From assembly GCF_013778305.1 (NCBI RefSeq), contig NZ_JACEIC010000002.1, positions 2,319,669 through 2,383,668 on the forward strand: a stretch of DNA of 64,000 bases, given 5' to 3'. Both the position numbers and the translations under genes were made by a program. The notes beneath the pieces are model-generated. The model saw nothing but the letters and a program-made list of their open reading frames with translations. It had not been told where the DNA came from and made no database searches. Positions 18,230 through 25,513 of the stretch are shown in pieces (position 1 is the stretch's first letter; each line of letters begins with the position of its first letter). This DNA is from Nocardioides agri. Its GTDB lineage: Bacteria; Actinomycetota; Actinomycetes; Propionibacteriales; Nocardioidaceae.

Positions 18230-19987
18230 TCAGCGGCGGGTGATGCGCACCTTCGCGGTGCCGGTGCTGGCGGTGAAGCCGCCGTCGCCGGGGTAGGAGA
18301 TGCGTGCGGTGGTGCGGCCGGGGCGCACGCGGGGGAACTTCACGGTCGCCCAGCCGCGCACGAGCGGCACGGTCATGGTCTGCTTCTTGACGGTGACGGT
18401 GACCGAGCCGGTCGGGCGCTTGTAGCCGCCGACGGTGGAGACCCGCACCCGGAGCACGACGCTGCGGGCCCGCGGCTTCGTGACCGCGCGCACGGTGGTC
18501 GTCGCGACCACCACCGCCGGGGCGGCCAGGCTCTCGGTGAGCGCCGTGTAGCCGTCGTGGCCGGTCGTGACCTGCACCGACAGGGCGGCGCCGATGTCCT
18601 TGCCGACCGCCGTGTACGTCGCCGCCGTGGCGCCGGCGATCGGCATCCCGTTGCGCAGCCACGCGTAGGTCGACGTCGCGTCCGGCGGGTTGTAGCTGCC
18701 GGGCGTCACGGCCAGCGGTTGACCGGCCGCCGGCGTGCCGGTGAGCACCGGCGCGACGACGGTCGCGACGGTCGGCGGCGCGATCGGGACCCCGGCCATC
18801 AGCTGCTGGACCTGGGACCGGAGCGCCGGCAGCCGCGCGTAGAGAAGGCCGCCCGGGCAGGCGGTGTCGTTGGTGTCCCGGTGCCCGTCGATGACCGGCA
18901 GCGACGCGATCTTGCGGGCGCGGTACTTGTCGCTGCCCTCGCTGACCACGGCGACGGTGCCCATCGGGTCGCGGCCGAACGCCGCGAGCTTCCAGGCCGC
19001 GACCTGCGAGACCGCGGTGAGGATCGGCGCTCCGGGCGCGACCGCGTCGTAGTTGCCGATCACCGAGATGCCGGTCGAGGTCGCGTTGAAGCCGAGCGTG
19101 TGCGCACCCCGGACGAGCTGGTCGACACCGCCGGCGCGCCCCTCCCAGATCCGCCCGAACCGGTCGACGAGGAAGTTGTAGCCGATGTCGGACCAGCCGA
19201 GGCTCTTGGTGTGGTAGCGGTAGAAGCCGCGCAGCAGTGCCGGGACGTCGGCCTCGGCGTAGTCGTTGCCGCTGGCGGTGTGGTGCACGTGCACCTGCTC
19301 GAGCGTCGTGTTGTAGCGAGGGGCGCCGTCGCGCCAGGCCTCGTTGGCGCCCCACTGGGCACGGCTGAGGATCGCCGGCGCGGCCACCGTGCGCCGCTTC
19401 CGCCCGGCGCCGTGCTGCTGGCTGCGCGTGCGGTCGGGCCGGACGTCGGTGTCGCCCCGGAGCCGGCCGGGGTGCATGAGCACCAGGGCGAGGTCGGCGG
19501 GGCGGGCTCCCGCGACGTCGATGTGGATGCCGTCGGCACCGCCGATCCAGGCGAGGTGGGTGCCGCGCCGGCCGGACGCCTCGGTCGTGCCGTGGTCGGG
19601 GACGTCCTCCAGCACCGGGAGCCGGCGCCACGGCGTCCACCGGCCGGCCACGCGGGAGCGGATCCGGACGCGCGGCGTACCCGCTCCGCTCCAGGTGAAG
19701 CCGACCATCGAGTGCCGGGAGGTGGCCAGCTCGGTGGATCGCCACGTGTGCGCGGACTGCTGCGGCAGCAGGGCGTCGCCCAGCAGCACGGTCAGCGACT
19801 TCACGCCCGACGGGTCGCCGGAGTCGGCCGAGAGCTCGAGGCGCGAGGACCCTCCGGACGCGCCGGAGTCGCCCAGCGATCCCGCGATCTTCGTCGCGAC
19901 GGTCGTCACCCCGAGCGCAGCCGCCCCCGCCAGACCGATCACCACCGGCCTGCGGTGCGTCTGCTTGCCGTCCGCCTTCCCGTCCAC
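18230..19987 (-). CDS. Secreted PGRP/amidase-type peptidoglycan hydrolase with Ig-like repeats
   Basis: 585 residues. From the chosen GTG, a basic start (DGKADGKQTHRRP) leads to a hydrophobic signal or anchor (VVIGLAGAAALGVTTVATKI). Residues about 205-400 are an N-acetylmuramoyl-L-alanine amidase/PGRP domain: RAQWGANEAWRDG, HVHHTASGNDY (first zinc His), YNFLVDRFGRIWEGRAGG and the second cluster VIDGHRDTNDTACPG. Residues 410-585 hold a PATYTW-like Ig repeat (YAWLRNGMPIAGATAATY) and a second beta-sandwich ending ARISYPGDGGFTAS. A GATACT -10-like box is 6 nt before this GTG; GTGs at 20005 and 20023 are alternatives. Likely cell-wall remodelling outside the membrane. Confidence 0.85.
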   Translation of the reverse strand: MDGKADGKQTHRRPVVIGLAGAAALGVTTVATKIAGSLGDSGASGGSSRLELSADSGDPSGVKSLTVLLGDALLPQQSAHTWRSTELATSRHSMVGFTWSGAGTPRVRIRSRVAGRWTPWRRLPVLEDVPDHGTTEASGRRGTHLAWIGGADGIHIDVAGARPADLALVLMHPGRLRGDTDVRPDRTRSQQHGAGRKRRTVAAPAILSRAQWGANEAWRDGAPRYNTTLEQVHVHHTASGNDYAEADVPALLRGFYRYHTKSLGWSDIGYNFLVDRFGRIWEGRAGGVDQLVRGAHTLGFNATSTGISVIGNYDAVAPGAPILTAVSQVAAWKLAAFGRDPMGTVAVVSEGSDKYRARKIASLPVIDGHRDTNDTACPGGLLYARLPALRSQVQQLMAGVPIAPPTVATVVAPVLTGTPAAGQPLAVTPGSYNPPDATSTYAWLRNGMPIAGATAATYTAVGKDIGAALSVQVTTGHDGYTALTESLAAPAVVVATTTVRAVTKPRARSVVLRVRVSTVGGYKRPTGSVTVTVKKQTMTVPLVRGWATVKFPRVRPGRTTARISYPGDGGFTASTGTAKVRITRR

Positions 19988-20073
19988 CCGGCGAGTATCC
20001 GTCACAACCGTCCCATCCGTCACATGGCGCGCGGAGGTGACCAAGGACTCTGAGGTCGGCGCCCCATCCTGGG

Positions 20074-20079
20074 TACCGT
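20074..20079 (+). promoter_or_regulatory. -10 box of a leaderless promoter for the PEPCK paralogue
   Basis: TACCGT followed by 7 nt and the ATG at 20087. The box overlaps an upstream GTG (20078), which argues for the ATG as the real start. Confidence 0.5.
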
Positions 20080-20086
20080 GCCCCGC

Positions 20087-21919
20087 ATGGTCGACGTGGA
20101 GAGCGCGCTGGACGAGGCCGGACTGAAGAACCCGCGGGTGCGGGAGTACGTCGCCCACTGGGCGGCGATCACCCAGCCCGACCGGATCGAGGTCGTCAGC
20201 GCCGAGGACGACGCCCGCCTCGTGCAGGAGGCGCTCGACGCGGGGGAGCTCCAGCCCGCCGGGCCGGGCCGCTACTACTCCCGCAGCTACCACCTGGACA
20301 CCGCGCGGTCCGAGGAGCGCACCGTCGTCGCCACCGGCAAGCCCGAGGACCGTGGCGTCTACAACAACTGGAAGCCGGCCGACGAGATGACCGACCTGCT
20401 CGTCGAGCGGATGCGCGGTGCCTCGGCCGGCAAGACGATGTACGTCATCCCCTACCTCATGGCGCCGCCCGGCTCGCCTCTCGAGCCGTACGCCGCGGGC
20501 GTGGAGCTCACCGACCACCGCCCGGTCGTGCTGCACATGATCCGGATGGCGCGGGTCGGCGTGCGGCACGTGGACGCCCTCGACGACCCGGACAGCTTCG
20601 TGCGCGCCGTGCACGTCACCGGCGACCTGCCCAACCTCGGCCAGGGCACGCCCGACGACCAGCGCTACTTCGCGACGGTGGCCGACCAGCGCACGATCCT
20701 GCACTTCGGCTCGTCGTACGGCGGCAACGCGCTGCTCGGCAAGATCGCCCACGGCCTGCGGCAGGCCTGCTACGACGGCCGCGCGTCGGGCGCCTTCCTC
20801 GCCGAGCAGTTCATGCTGCTCGGCATCACCGACCACGAGACCGGCAAGCGCTGGCACGTGTGCGGCGGCTTCCCGAGCGCGTCGGGCAAGACCAACCTCG
20901 CGATGACGCTGGCCCCGGAGGCGCTCGGCGACCGCTACCGCGTCGACTTCTACGGCGACGACATCGCCTGGTTGTGGGTGGGTGACGACGGGCGGGTCTA
21001 CGGCATGAACCCCGAGTTCGGCGTGTTCGGCGTCGCCAAGGACACCAACGAGAGGACGAACCCGACCGCGGTCGACGCGATCGGCGAGGGGACCGGCGTC
21101 ATCTTCACCAACGTCGCCTACAACGACCAGACCCAGGAGGTCTGGTGGGAGGGCATGACGAAGGAGCCCCCGGCCGACGTCACCGGGTGGCGGGACTGGA
21201 AGGGCGAGCTGATCTCCGAGCGCGAGCCGGGCGACGCATCACCCTGGGCGCACCCCAACAGCCGGTTCACCACCACGCTCGCCAACGTGCCCAACGTCGC
21301 CGACGACTTCGAGGACCCCGCCGGCGTCCCGATCGACGCGATCATCTTCGGCGGCCGCACCAGCGACCGCGAGCCGCTGGTCCGCGCGATCACGGACCTG
21401 GCCGAGGGCGTCTACGACGGCCTGACGCTCGGCGCCGAGGCGACCTTCGCCGCCGAGGGTGTGGACGGGCAGCTGCGCTACGACCCGATGTCGATGCGGC
21501 CCTTCCTCGCGTACGGCGAGGGCGACTACGCCGCGCACTGGCTGAAGATCATCGGCGCGGCGACCGACCCGCCGATCTTCGCGCACGTCAACTGGTTCCA
21601 ACGCGGCGAGGACGGCCACTTCCGGTGGCCGGGCTACCGCGACAACCTGCGCGCGCTGCTGTGGCTGTGCCGCTTCAAGGACGGCGACGTCACCGGTCGC
21701 CGTACGCCGGTCGGCGTGCTCCCCACCGTCGAGGAGCTCGAGCTGGACGGCGTGGAGATCACGCCCGAGGACCTCGAGGCGATCCTCACCGTCGACGTCG
21801 AGCGCTGGCGGCAGGAGATGGGCTTCCGGGAGGAGCACCTGCGGCAGTTCGACCGGCTGCCCGAGGAGATCTGGGCGGCGCACCGCCGGGTGGCTGGCGC
21901 GCTCGACGCCGAGGCGTGA
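20087..21919 (+). CDS. GTP-PEPCK paralogue with altered metal site (possible pseudoenzyme)
   Basis: 610 residues, full-length PEPCK fold. Conserved with the canonical enzyme: [16 protein letters not shown] (Asp292), HPNSRF, IIFGGR, NWF and HFRW. Not conserved: the Mn2+-ligand Lys is Ile220 (LLGKIAHGL instead of LLGKKCYAL), the ligand His is Gln241 (LAEQFML instead of LAEHMLI), and the reactive P-loop Cys is Ser266 (FPSASGKTN instead of FPSACGKTN). Two of three M1 ligands are therefore lost, so ordinary PEPCK activity is doubtful. The frame is intact, arguing for selection. It may have changed activity, or regulate PckG. It is divergent from the amidase gene; repeats B1 and A2 follow it. Confidence 0.88.
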   Translation: MVDVESALDEAGLKNPRVREYVAHWAAITQPDRIEVVSAEDDARLVQEALDAGELQPAGPGRYYSRSYHLDTARSEERTVVATGKPEDRGVYNNWKPADEMTDLLVERMRGASAGKTMYVIPYLMAPPGSPLEPYAAGVELTDHRPVVLHMIRMARVGVRHVDALDDPDSFVRAVHVTGDLPNLGQGTPDDQRYFATVADQRTILHFGSSYGGNALLGKIAHGLRQACYDGRASGAFLAEQFMLLGITDHETGKRWHVCGGFPSASGKTNLAMTLAPEALGDRYRVDFYGDDIAWLWVGDDGRVYGMNPEFGVFGVAKDTNERTNPTAVDAIGEGTGVIFTNVAYNDQTQEVWWEGMTKEPPADVTGWRDWKGELISEREPGDASPWAHPNSRFTTTLANVPNVADDFEDPAGVPIDAIIFGGRTSDREPLVRAITDLAEGVYDGLTLGAEATFAAEGVDGQLRYDPMSMRPFLAYGEGDYAAHWLKIIGAATDPPIFAHVNWFQRGEDGHFRWPGYRDNLRALLWLCRFKDGDVTGRRTPVGVLPTVEELELDGVEITPEDLEAILTVDVERWRQEMGFREEHLRQFDRLPEEIWAAHRRVAGALDAEA

Positions 21920-21961
21920 CGCCGAGGCCTGTCGCGGAGGCCTGACGGGGTGCCGGTGCCT

Positions 21962-22083
21962 GTTTCATCAAGGGATGAGGGCGAAGCTGCGGGTCGGCTC
22001 GCCTTCATCCCTTGGTGGAACCGCGCTTCCCGCGCCGAGCTCGACGAGGGGAGCGCGGTTCCACCTTCATCCCTTGATGAAAC
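21962..22083. repeat. Intergenic palindromic repeat B, copy 1
   Basis: Terminal inverted repeats of 17 bp, GTTTCATCAAGGGATGA (21962-21978) and its exact complement (22067-22083), enclose a second hairpin whose arms GGTGGAACCGCGCTTCCC and its near-complement flank the centre. An internal CTTCATCCCTTGGTGG is a decayed extra copy of the end. Related copies lie at 60838-60925 and 60979-61054. No coding capacity; it resembles a MITE or REP-type element. Confidence 0.8.
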
Positions 22084-22145
22084 GCCGCCGGCCGCCGGCC
22101 GGGGCCGCCGCGCTCGACGAGGCCTGACGCGGTCTGGGCGGCGAC

Positions 22146-22225
22146 GGAATCACCGGTGCACCGGTGAATCCGTCACTTCTCAGCCGTTGCAACCCCTGAG
22201 AAGTGACAGGACTCCCTGAGGAGTC
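22146..22225. repeat. Intergenic palindromic repeat A, copy 2 (80 bp)
   Basis: Second copy of repeat A in the same orientation as copy 1. It has TCACCGGTG/CACCGGTGA, a perfect 12-bp stem GTCACTTCTCAG/CTGAGAAGTGAC with GTTGCAAC in the loop, and a third hairpin GACTCC-CTGA-GGAGTC that is decayed in copy 1. It ends one base before the stop codon of the leftward gene and lies between convergent genes. Confidence 0.8.
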
Positions 22226-22226
22226 G

Positions 22227-22601
22227 TCACCGACGCGGCCGGAGCGCACCCCACAGCCCGACGCCGATCCCGACCACCGCGCCGCCGAGGCCGATCGCCT
22301 TCTGCGACGACGACATCTGGTCGTGCACGGCGAGTCCGCCGAGCAGGTCGGCGGCGTCGGCGCCGCCGGAGGCGAGGAACCAGCGGCGGGTGCCGGCGCC
22401 GCGCAGCGACGTGACGACCAGCGCGCCGCCGATGAGTGCGTCGCGGTAGCCCATCGAGCGCAGCAGCAGCCGGGTGGTGGTGTCGGGCTCGGACCGGTCG
22501 CCCCAGAACCGGTTCGCCTTGAGCGGCGAGACCAGGAACGAGACGCCGGACGCCAGCCGGATCGAGCCGGCGACCAGGCCGGCGGTGTCGACGCGAGACA
22601 T
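22227..22601 (-). CDS. Small membrane protein of unknown function
   Basis: 124 residues. Weakly hydrophobic helices at about 6-24 (AGLVAGSIRLASGVSFLVS), 53-66, 78-92 and 98-118 (KAIGLGGAVVGIGVGLWGAL). The string NRFWGDRSEPDTTTRLLLRSMGYRDALIGG resembles small DUF4267-like membrane proteins, but the match is not secure. A TAGTCT -10 box lies 6 nt before the ATG. It is the downstream neighbour of a PAP2 phosphatase on the same strand, 20 bp apart. Confidence 0.65.
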   Translation of the reverse strand: MSRVDTAGLVAGSIRLASGVSFLVSPLKANRFWGDRSEPDTTTRLLLRSMGYRDALIGGALVVTSLRGAGTRRWFLASGGADAADLLGGLAVHDQMSSSQKAIGLGGAVVGIGVGLWGALRPRR

Positions 22602-22607
22602 GGCCGG

Positions 22608-22613
22608 AGACTA
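22608..22613 (-). promoter_or_regulatory. -10 box of a leaderless promoter for the small membrane protein
   Basis: TAGTCT on the minus strand, 6 nt before the ATG at 22601, within the 20-bp gap after the PAP2 gene stop. Confidence 0.45.
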
Positions 22614-22621
22614 GCGGTGAC

Positions 22622-23341
22622 TCAGGTCCTGCGGGCCCGGGTGAGCCAGAGCGCGGCGACCACGAGGGTCGAGCCGGCGAGCCCGTCGAGCCAGTAGTGG
22701 TTCGCGGTGCTGACGACGACGAACAGCGTCGCGAGCGGGTGCAGCACCCAGAGCCAGCGCCAGCGCGACCGGCACGCGGAGATCAGCACGACGGCGAGCA
22801 GCAGCGCCCAGCCGACGTGCAGACTCGGCATCGCGGCGTACTCGTTCGACATGCTGCCGAGCACCGGCGCCTGGTAGATCGACACCCCGCCGGCGTGCCC
22901 GGTGTCGACCATCCCGAGCGACGACAGCAGCCGCGGCGGCGTCACCGGCACGAGGACGTGGAAGACCAGCGCCACTCCGGTGGCTGCGAGCAGCGCCCGC
23001 TTGGCCCAGTGGTACGCCGGCCGCCGGTAGCGGTAGAGCCACACCAGCACCGCGATCGTGAGCGGGAAGTGGATCGAGACGTAGTACCGGTTCGCGAGGT
23101 CGATCAGCCAGCCGTGGCCGAGCGCCCACGCCTGCACCGACGCCTCGGCCGGCAGCCGCAGCCAGCGCTCCGCGTCGACGATGTCCTGTCCGTGGGCATC
23201 GGCGCGGCCGAGCTCCTGGGCGGCCAGCATCCGGCCGACGTTGTAGAGGAGGAACGCGCCCAGGACCTGGGCGAGCTCGCGCAGCACGTCCGTGCCGCCG
23301 GTACGACGGGACGCGGGGGGCGCGATCGTGCTCACCGCCAT
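22622..23341 (-). CDS. PAP2-superfamily membrane phosphatase/phosphotransferase
   Basis: 239 residues with about six transmembrane helices. Catalytic motifs of the PAP2_3 (inositol phosphotransferase-like) group: the C2-type motif SNEYAAMPSLHVGWAL with its His, and the C3-type motif TANHYWLDGLAG with the second His and Asp. Such proteins hydrolyse or exchange phosphate head groups on lipids. The ATG is preceded by GGAAGGA. It is divergent from a TetR gene, with a perfect inverted repeat in between, so it is the likely target of that repressor. Confidence 0.82.
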   Translation of the reverse strand: MAVSTIAPPASRRTGGTDVLRELAQVLGAFLLYNVGRMLAAQELGRADAHGQDIVDAERWLRLPAEASVQAWALGHGWLIDLANRYYVSIHFPLTIAVLVWLYRYRRPAYHWAKRALLAATGVALVFHVLVPVTPPRLLSSLGMVDTGHAGGVSIYQAPVLGSMSNEYAAMPSLHVGWALLLAVVLISACRSRWRWLWVLHPLATLFVVVSTANHYWLDGLAGSTLVVAALWLTRARRT

Positions 23342-23368
23342 CGCCGACGTACCGTCCTTCCGGGATAA

Positions 23369-23382
23369 CTTACAACTGTAAG
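23369..23382. promoter_or_regulatory. Putative TetR operator between PAP2 and TetR genes
   Basis: Perfect inverted repeat CTTACA-AC-TGTAAG in an A/T-rich pocket, 28 bp from the PAP2 start and 76 bp from the TetR start. Its position and symmetry fit a dimeric repressor site controlling the divergent genes. Confidence 0.55.
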
Positions 23383-23457
23383 ATAGCGGGCCACTGCAAG
23401 AATCCCCGCATCGGGTCCGACCCGGCCGCGAGGTCGAACTCATCGGGAGGAGGGTCG

Positions 23458-24024
23458 ATGCCGGCCGCAGATACGTCCGACCCGCGGTCGGAGCGCAGCC
23501 GCGCCCAGCTGGCCGACGCGCTGCGCGTGCTGCTGCGCACCCGCGACCCGCGCGACATCTCGGTCTCGGCGCTCTGCACCGAGGCGGGCGTGAGCCGGCC
23601 GACCTTCTACCAGCACTTCGCGAGCATCGACGAGGTCGCGGTGGCGGGCGTCGAGCGGCGCTTCGCGCAGCTGCGCGCCGAGCTCCCGGACGGGCCGGAC
23701 GCCTCGCGCCGGCTCGTCGCCCGCTACCTCGAGGAGCTCGACACCGAGCGCGCGACCTGGCAGCGCACGATCGGCAGCGGCTCGGTCCTCGCGGCCTCCC
23801 GCGACGCGGTGGAGACCTGGTTCGCCGACCGGCTCGGCGAGCTGTCACCCGAGGCCGGGCCGACGGCGGTGCGGTACGCCGCCGCGGGCTTCCTCGGGGT
23901 CGTCCGGGCCTGGCTGTGCGAGGCGGACGGGCCCGGCCGCCGGGCACCGGAGCGGCTTGCGGCCGACCTGGCCGAGCTGTCCGGCCGGGTGCTCGGGCCG
24001 GCCGGCCCTACGCTGGGCGCATGA
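23458..24024 (+). CDS. TetR-family transcriptional regulator
   Basis: 188 residues. The N-terminal helix-turn-helix is ISVSALCTEAGVSRPTFYQHFASIDEVAVAG (about residues 33-64); the C-terminal ligand domain is unclassified. GGGAGGA lies 7 nt before the ATG. It is divergent from the PAP2 phosphatase gene and translationally coupled (ATGA) to the following DUF1059 gene. Ligand unknown; given its neighbour, control of a lipid-phosphatase is the simplest guess. Confidence 0.88.
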   Translation: MPAADTSDPRSERSRAQLADALRVLLRTRDPRDISVSALCTEAGVSRPTFYQHFASIDEVAVAGVERRFAQLRAELPDGPDASRRLVARYLEELDTERATWQRTIGSGSVLAASRDAVETWFADRLGELSPEAGPTAVRYAAAGFLGVVRAWLCEADGPGRRAPERLAADLAELSGRVLGPAGPTLGA

Positions 24025-24167
24025 AGACGCGACTGACCTGCCCGTGCGGCGAGGTGATCAAGGGCCAGGACGAGGACGAGCTGGTCGAGCTGACCCAGCA
24101 GCACCTCGCGGACGCGCACCCGGGCATGACCTACGGCCGCGACGAGATCCTCTTCATCGCGACGTAG
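24021..24167 (+). CDS. DUF1059 small Cys-containing protein
   Basis: 48 residues: MKTRLTCPCGEVIKGQDEDE, then a helix and HLADAHPGMTYGRDEILFIA. The CPCG motif and conserved His residues (HLADAHP) are those of the DUF1059 family, probably a small metal-binding fold. Its ATG overlaps the TetR stop (ATGA), so it is part of that operon. The 3' end overlaps the convergent LacI gene by 14 bp. Function is unknown. Confidence 0.8.
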   Translation: MKTRLTCPCGEVIKGQDEDELVELTQQHLADAHPGMTYGRDEILFIAT

Positions 24168-25167
24168 GCGCGGTGGTGCTCTCGCGCACCACCAGCGTGG
24201 TCGGGAGCATGACCGGCTCCGGCTGCCGCCCGTCCATCAGCTCCGCGATCGCCTCGACCGCGGCGCGCCCCTTCGCCGGCACCTCCTGGTGCACGGTCGT
24301 GAGCGGGGGCCGGCTCGAGGCGGCGAGCACGCTGTCGTCGAAGCCGACGACGGAGAGGTCCTGGGGCACTCGCAGCCCGAGCGACTCCGCGGCGCGGATC
24401 GTCGCGAACGCGAACGCGTCGGAGAAGCAGACCACGCCGGTCGGCCGGTCCGGCCGGTCGAGGAGCGAGAGCGCGGCGTCGTACGCCGCCCGCGGTGGCT
24501 GGTAGGCGGTCGCGACCACGACCGGGTCGACGCCGGCCGCGGCGAGCGCGTCCTGCCAGCCGAGCATCCGCTCGCGGGCGGGGTAGTTCTGGGACTCGGG
24601 CTTGGTCTCGAGCGTGACGATGCCGATGCGCCGGTGGCCGAGGGTGAGCAGGTGCTCGGCGGCGAGCCGCGCGCCGCCGCGGTCGTCGACGTGCACCTCG
24701 GCGATCCCCGGCCGGCCGACGTGGTCGATCGCGACCATCGGCAGGTTGCGCCGCTCGAGCCAGGCGATGTCCGGGGAGGTCGGGTCGCAGATGTAGAGCA
24801 GCACGCCGTCGACGGCGACGTCGCGGGCGGCGACGAAGGGCTGGTCCGCCGACGAGGGCAGCAGGGTCAGCGCCATGCCCCGGGTGGACAGGGCGTCGGA
24901 CACCGAGGCCAGGAACGCCGCGGAGACGGCGTCCTCGAACGCCTCGCTGAGCGTCCCGTTGATCAGCAGCCCGACCGAGCCGGTGCGGCCGCGGGCCAGG
25001 GCCCGGGCAGCGGGGTCGGGCCCGACGTACCCGAGCTCGTCGGCGGCCGCCAGGATCCGCTCGCGCAGGTCGGCGGAGAGCTGGTCCGGGCGCGAGAACG
25101 CGTTGGACACCGTCATCCGGCTGACGCCGACGCGGTCCGCGATCGACTGGAGGGTCACCTTGGCCAT
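24154..25167 (-). CDS. LacI-family transcriptional regulator
   Basis: 337 residues. The helix-turn-helix VTLQSIADRVGVSRMTVSNAFSRPDQLS (residues 4-31) and hinge YVGPDPAARALARGRTGSVG are typical; the rest is a periplasmic-binding-protein-like sugar sensor (HVDDRGGARLAAEHLLTLGHRRIG and GVVCFSDAFAFATIRAAE). It is transcribed away from a sugar isomerase-kinase operon, and three ACCGGT-centred half-palindromes lie in the control region between them, so it most likely represses that operon and its own. The ATG follows GGAGG. The inducer is probably a sugar or sugar phosphate. Confidence 0.9.
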   Translation of the reverse strand: MAKVTLQSIADRVGVSRMTVSNAFSRPDQLSADLRERILAAADELGYVGPDPAARALARGRTGSVGLLINGTLSEAFEDAVSAAFLASVSDALSTRGMALTLLPSSADQPFVAARDVAVDGVLLYICDPTSPDIAWLERRNLPMVAIDHVGRPGIAEVHVDDRGGARLAAEHLLTLGHRRIGIVTLETKPESQNYPARERMLGWQDALAAAGVDPVVVATAYQPPRAAYDAALSLLDRPDRPTGVVCFSDAFAFATIRAAESLGLRVPQDLSVVGFDDSVLAASSRPPLTTVHQEVPAKGRAAVEAIAELMDGRQPEPVMLPTTLVVRESTTAPTSR

Positions 25168-25214
25168 GGCGCCTCCAGTATCGCGGGTCGCGCCAGCGAT
25201 CGACGGCATGGCCG

Positions 25215-25415
25215 TCAGCCGGGCAGGCAGCGCGGGGCCGGCTCGACCCAGCGGGCCAGCCCGTGCAGGGTGGCGGCGACCCGGAGTCGGGTGCCCGCAG
25301 CGCGCGGGGCGCGGGGCTCGGGGTCCGGGACGACCGGGGCGTCGGGGCGGGCGCTCCCGGCGGTGGCGCGGGCGGCCCGGACGGCCAGGTCGGCGGCGAT
25401 GGGATCGAACGTCAT
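25215..25415 (-). CDS. Small Ala/Pro-rich ORF upstream of lacI
   Basis: 66 residues, no recognised domain (MTFDPIAADLAVRAARAT, then PDAPVVPDPEPRAPRAAG). Two things support it: GGAGGAG six nt before the ATG and a good promoter (TTGACC-N17-TACTGT at 25482-25454) directed at it. It may be a real small protein or a leader ORF on the lacI mRNA, as lacI starts 48 bp downstream. The composition is close to that of random high-GC ORFs, so the call is cautious. Confidence 0.45.
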   Translation of the reverse strand: MTFDPIAADLAVRAARATAGSARPDAPVVPDPEPRAPRAAGTRLRVAATLHGLARWVEPAPRCLPG

Positions 25416-25444
25416 GGCTCCTCCAAGGGCTGGTAGATGTTCTC

Positions 25445-25495
25445 TTGACCGGTACAGTACGCCTCCATGCTTTACCGGTCAAGTGACCGGTAAAG
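25445..25495. promoter_or_regulatory. Cluster of three ACCGGT operators for the LacI regulator
   Basis: Three near-palindromes with an ACCGGT core and central CG, as usual for LacI-family sites: TTGACCGGTACA (25445-25456), TTTACCGGTCAA (25471-25482) and GTGACCGGTAAA (25483-25494). The last two also form one perfect inverted repeat (arms CTTTACCGGTCA and complement, 25470-25495). They lie over the promoters of both divergent units. Confidence 0.7.
25454..25482 (-). promoter_or_regulatory. Promoter reading toward the small ORF and lacI
   Basis: On the minus strand, TTGACC (25482-25477), a 17-bp spacer and TACTGT (25459-25454). The -35 lies inside the second ACCGGT operator and the -10 touches the first, so the LacI protein bound there should block it (autoregulation). 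Confidence 0.6.
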
Positions 25496-25501
25496 ATCGG
25501 C

Positions 25502-25507
25502 TAGGTT
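25502..25507 (+). promoter_or_regulatory. -10 box of a leaderless AGE-isomerase promoter
   Basis: TAGGTT followed by 6 nt and the GTG start. The palindromic LacI operator (25470-25495) occupies the -35 region just upstream. Confidence 0.55.
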
Positions 25508-25513
25508 GGGTCC

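Noticed and set aside
18557..20053. Plus-strand frame of about 500 codons opposite the amidase
   Set aside because: Antisense to a clear PGRP/amidase gene; low-complexity translation, no ribosome-binding site.
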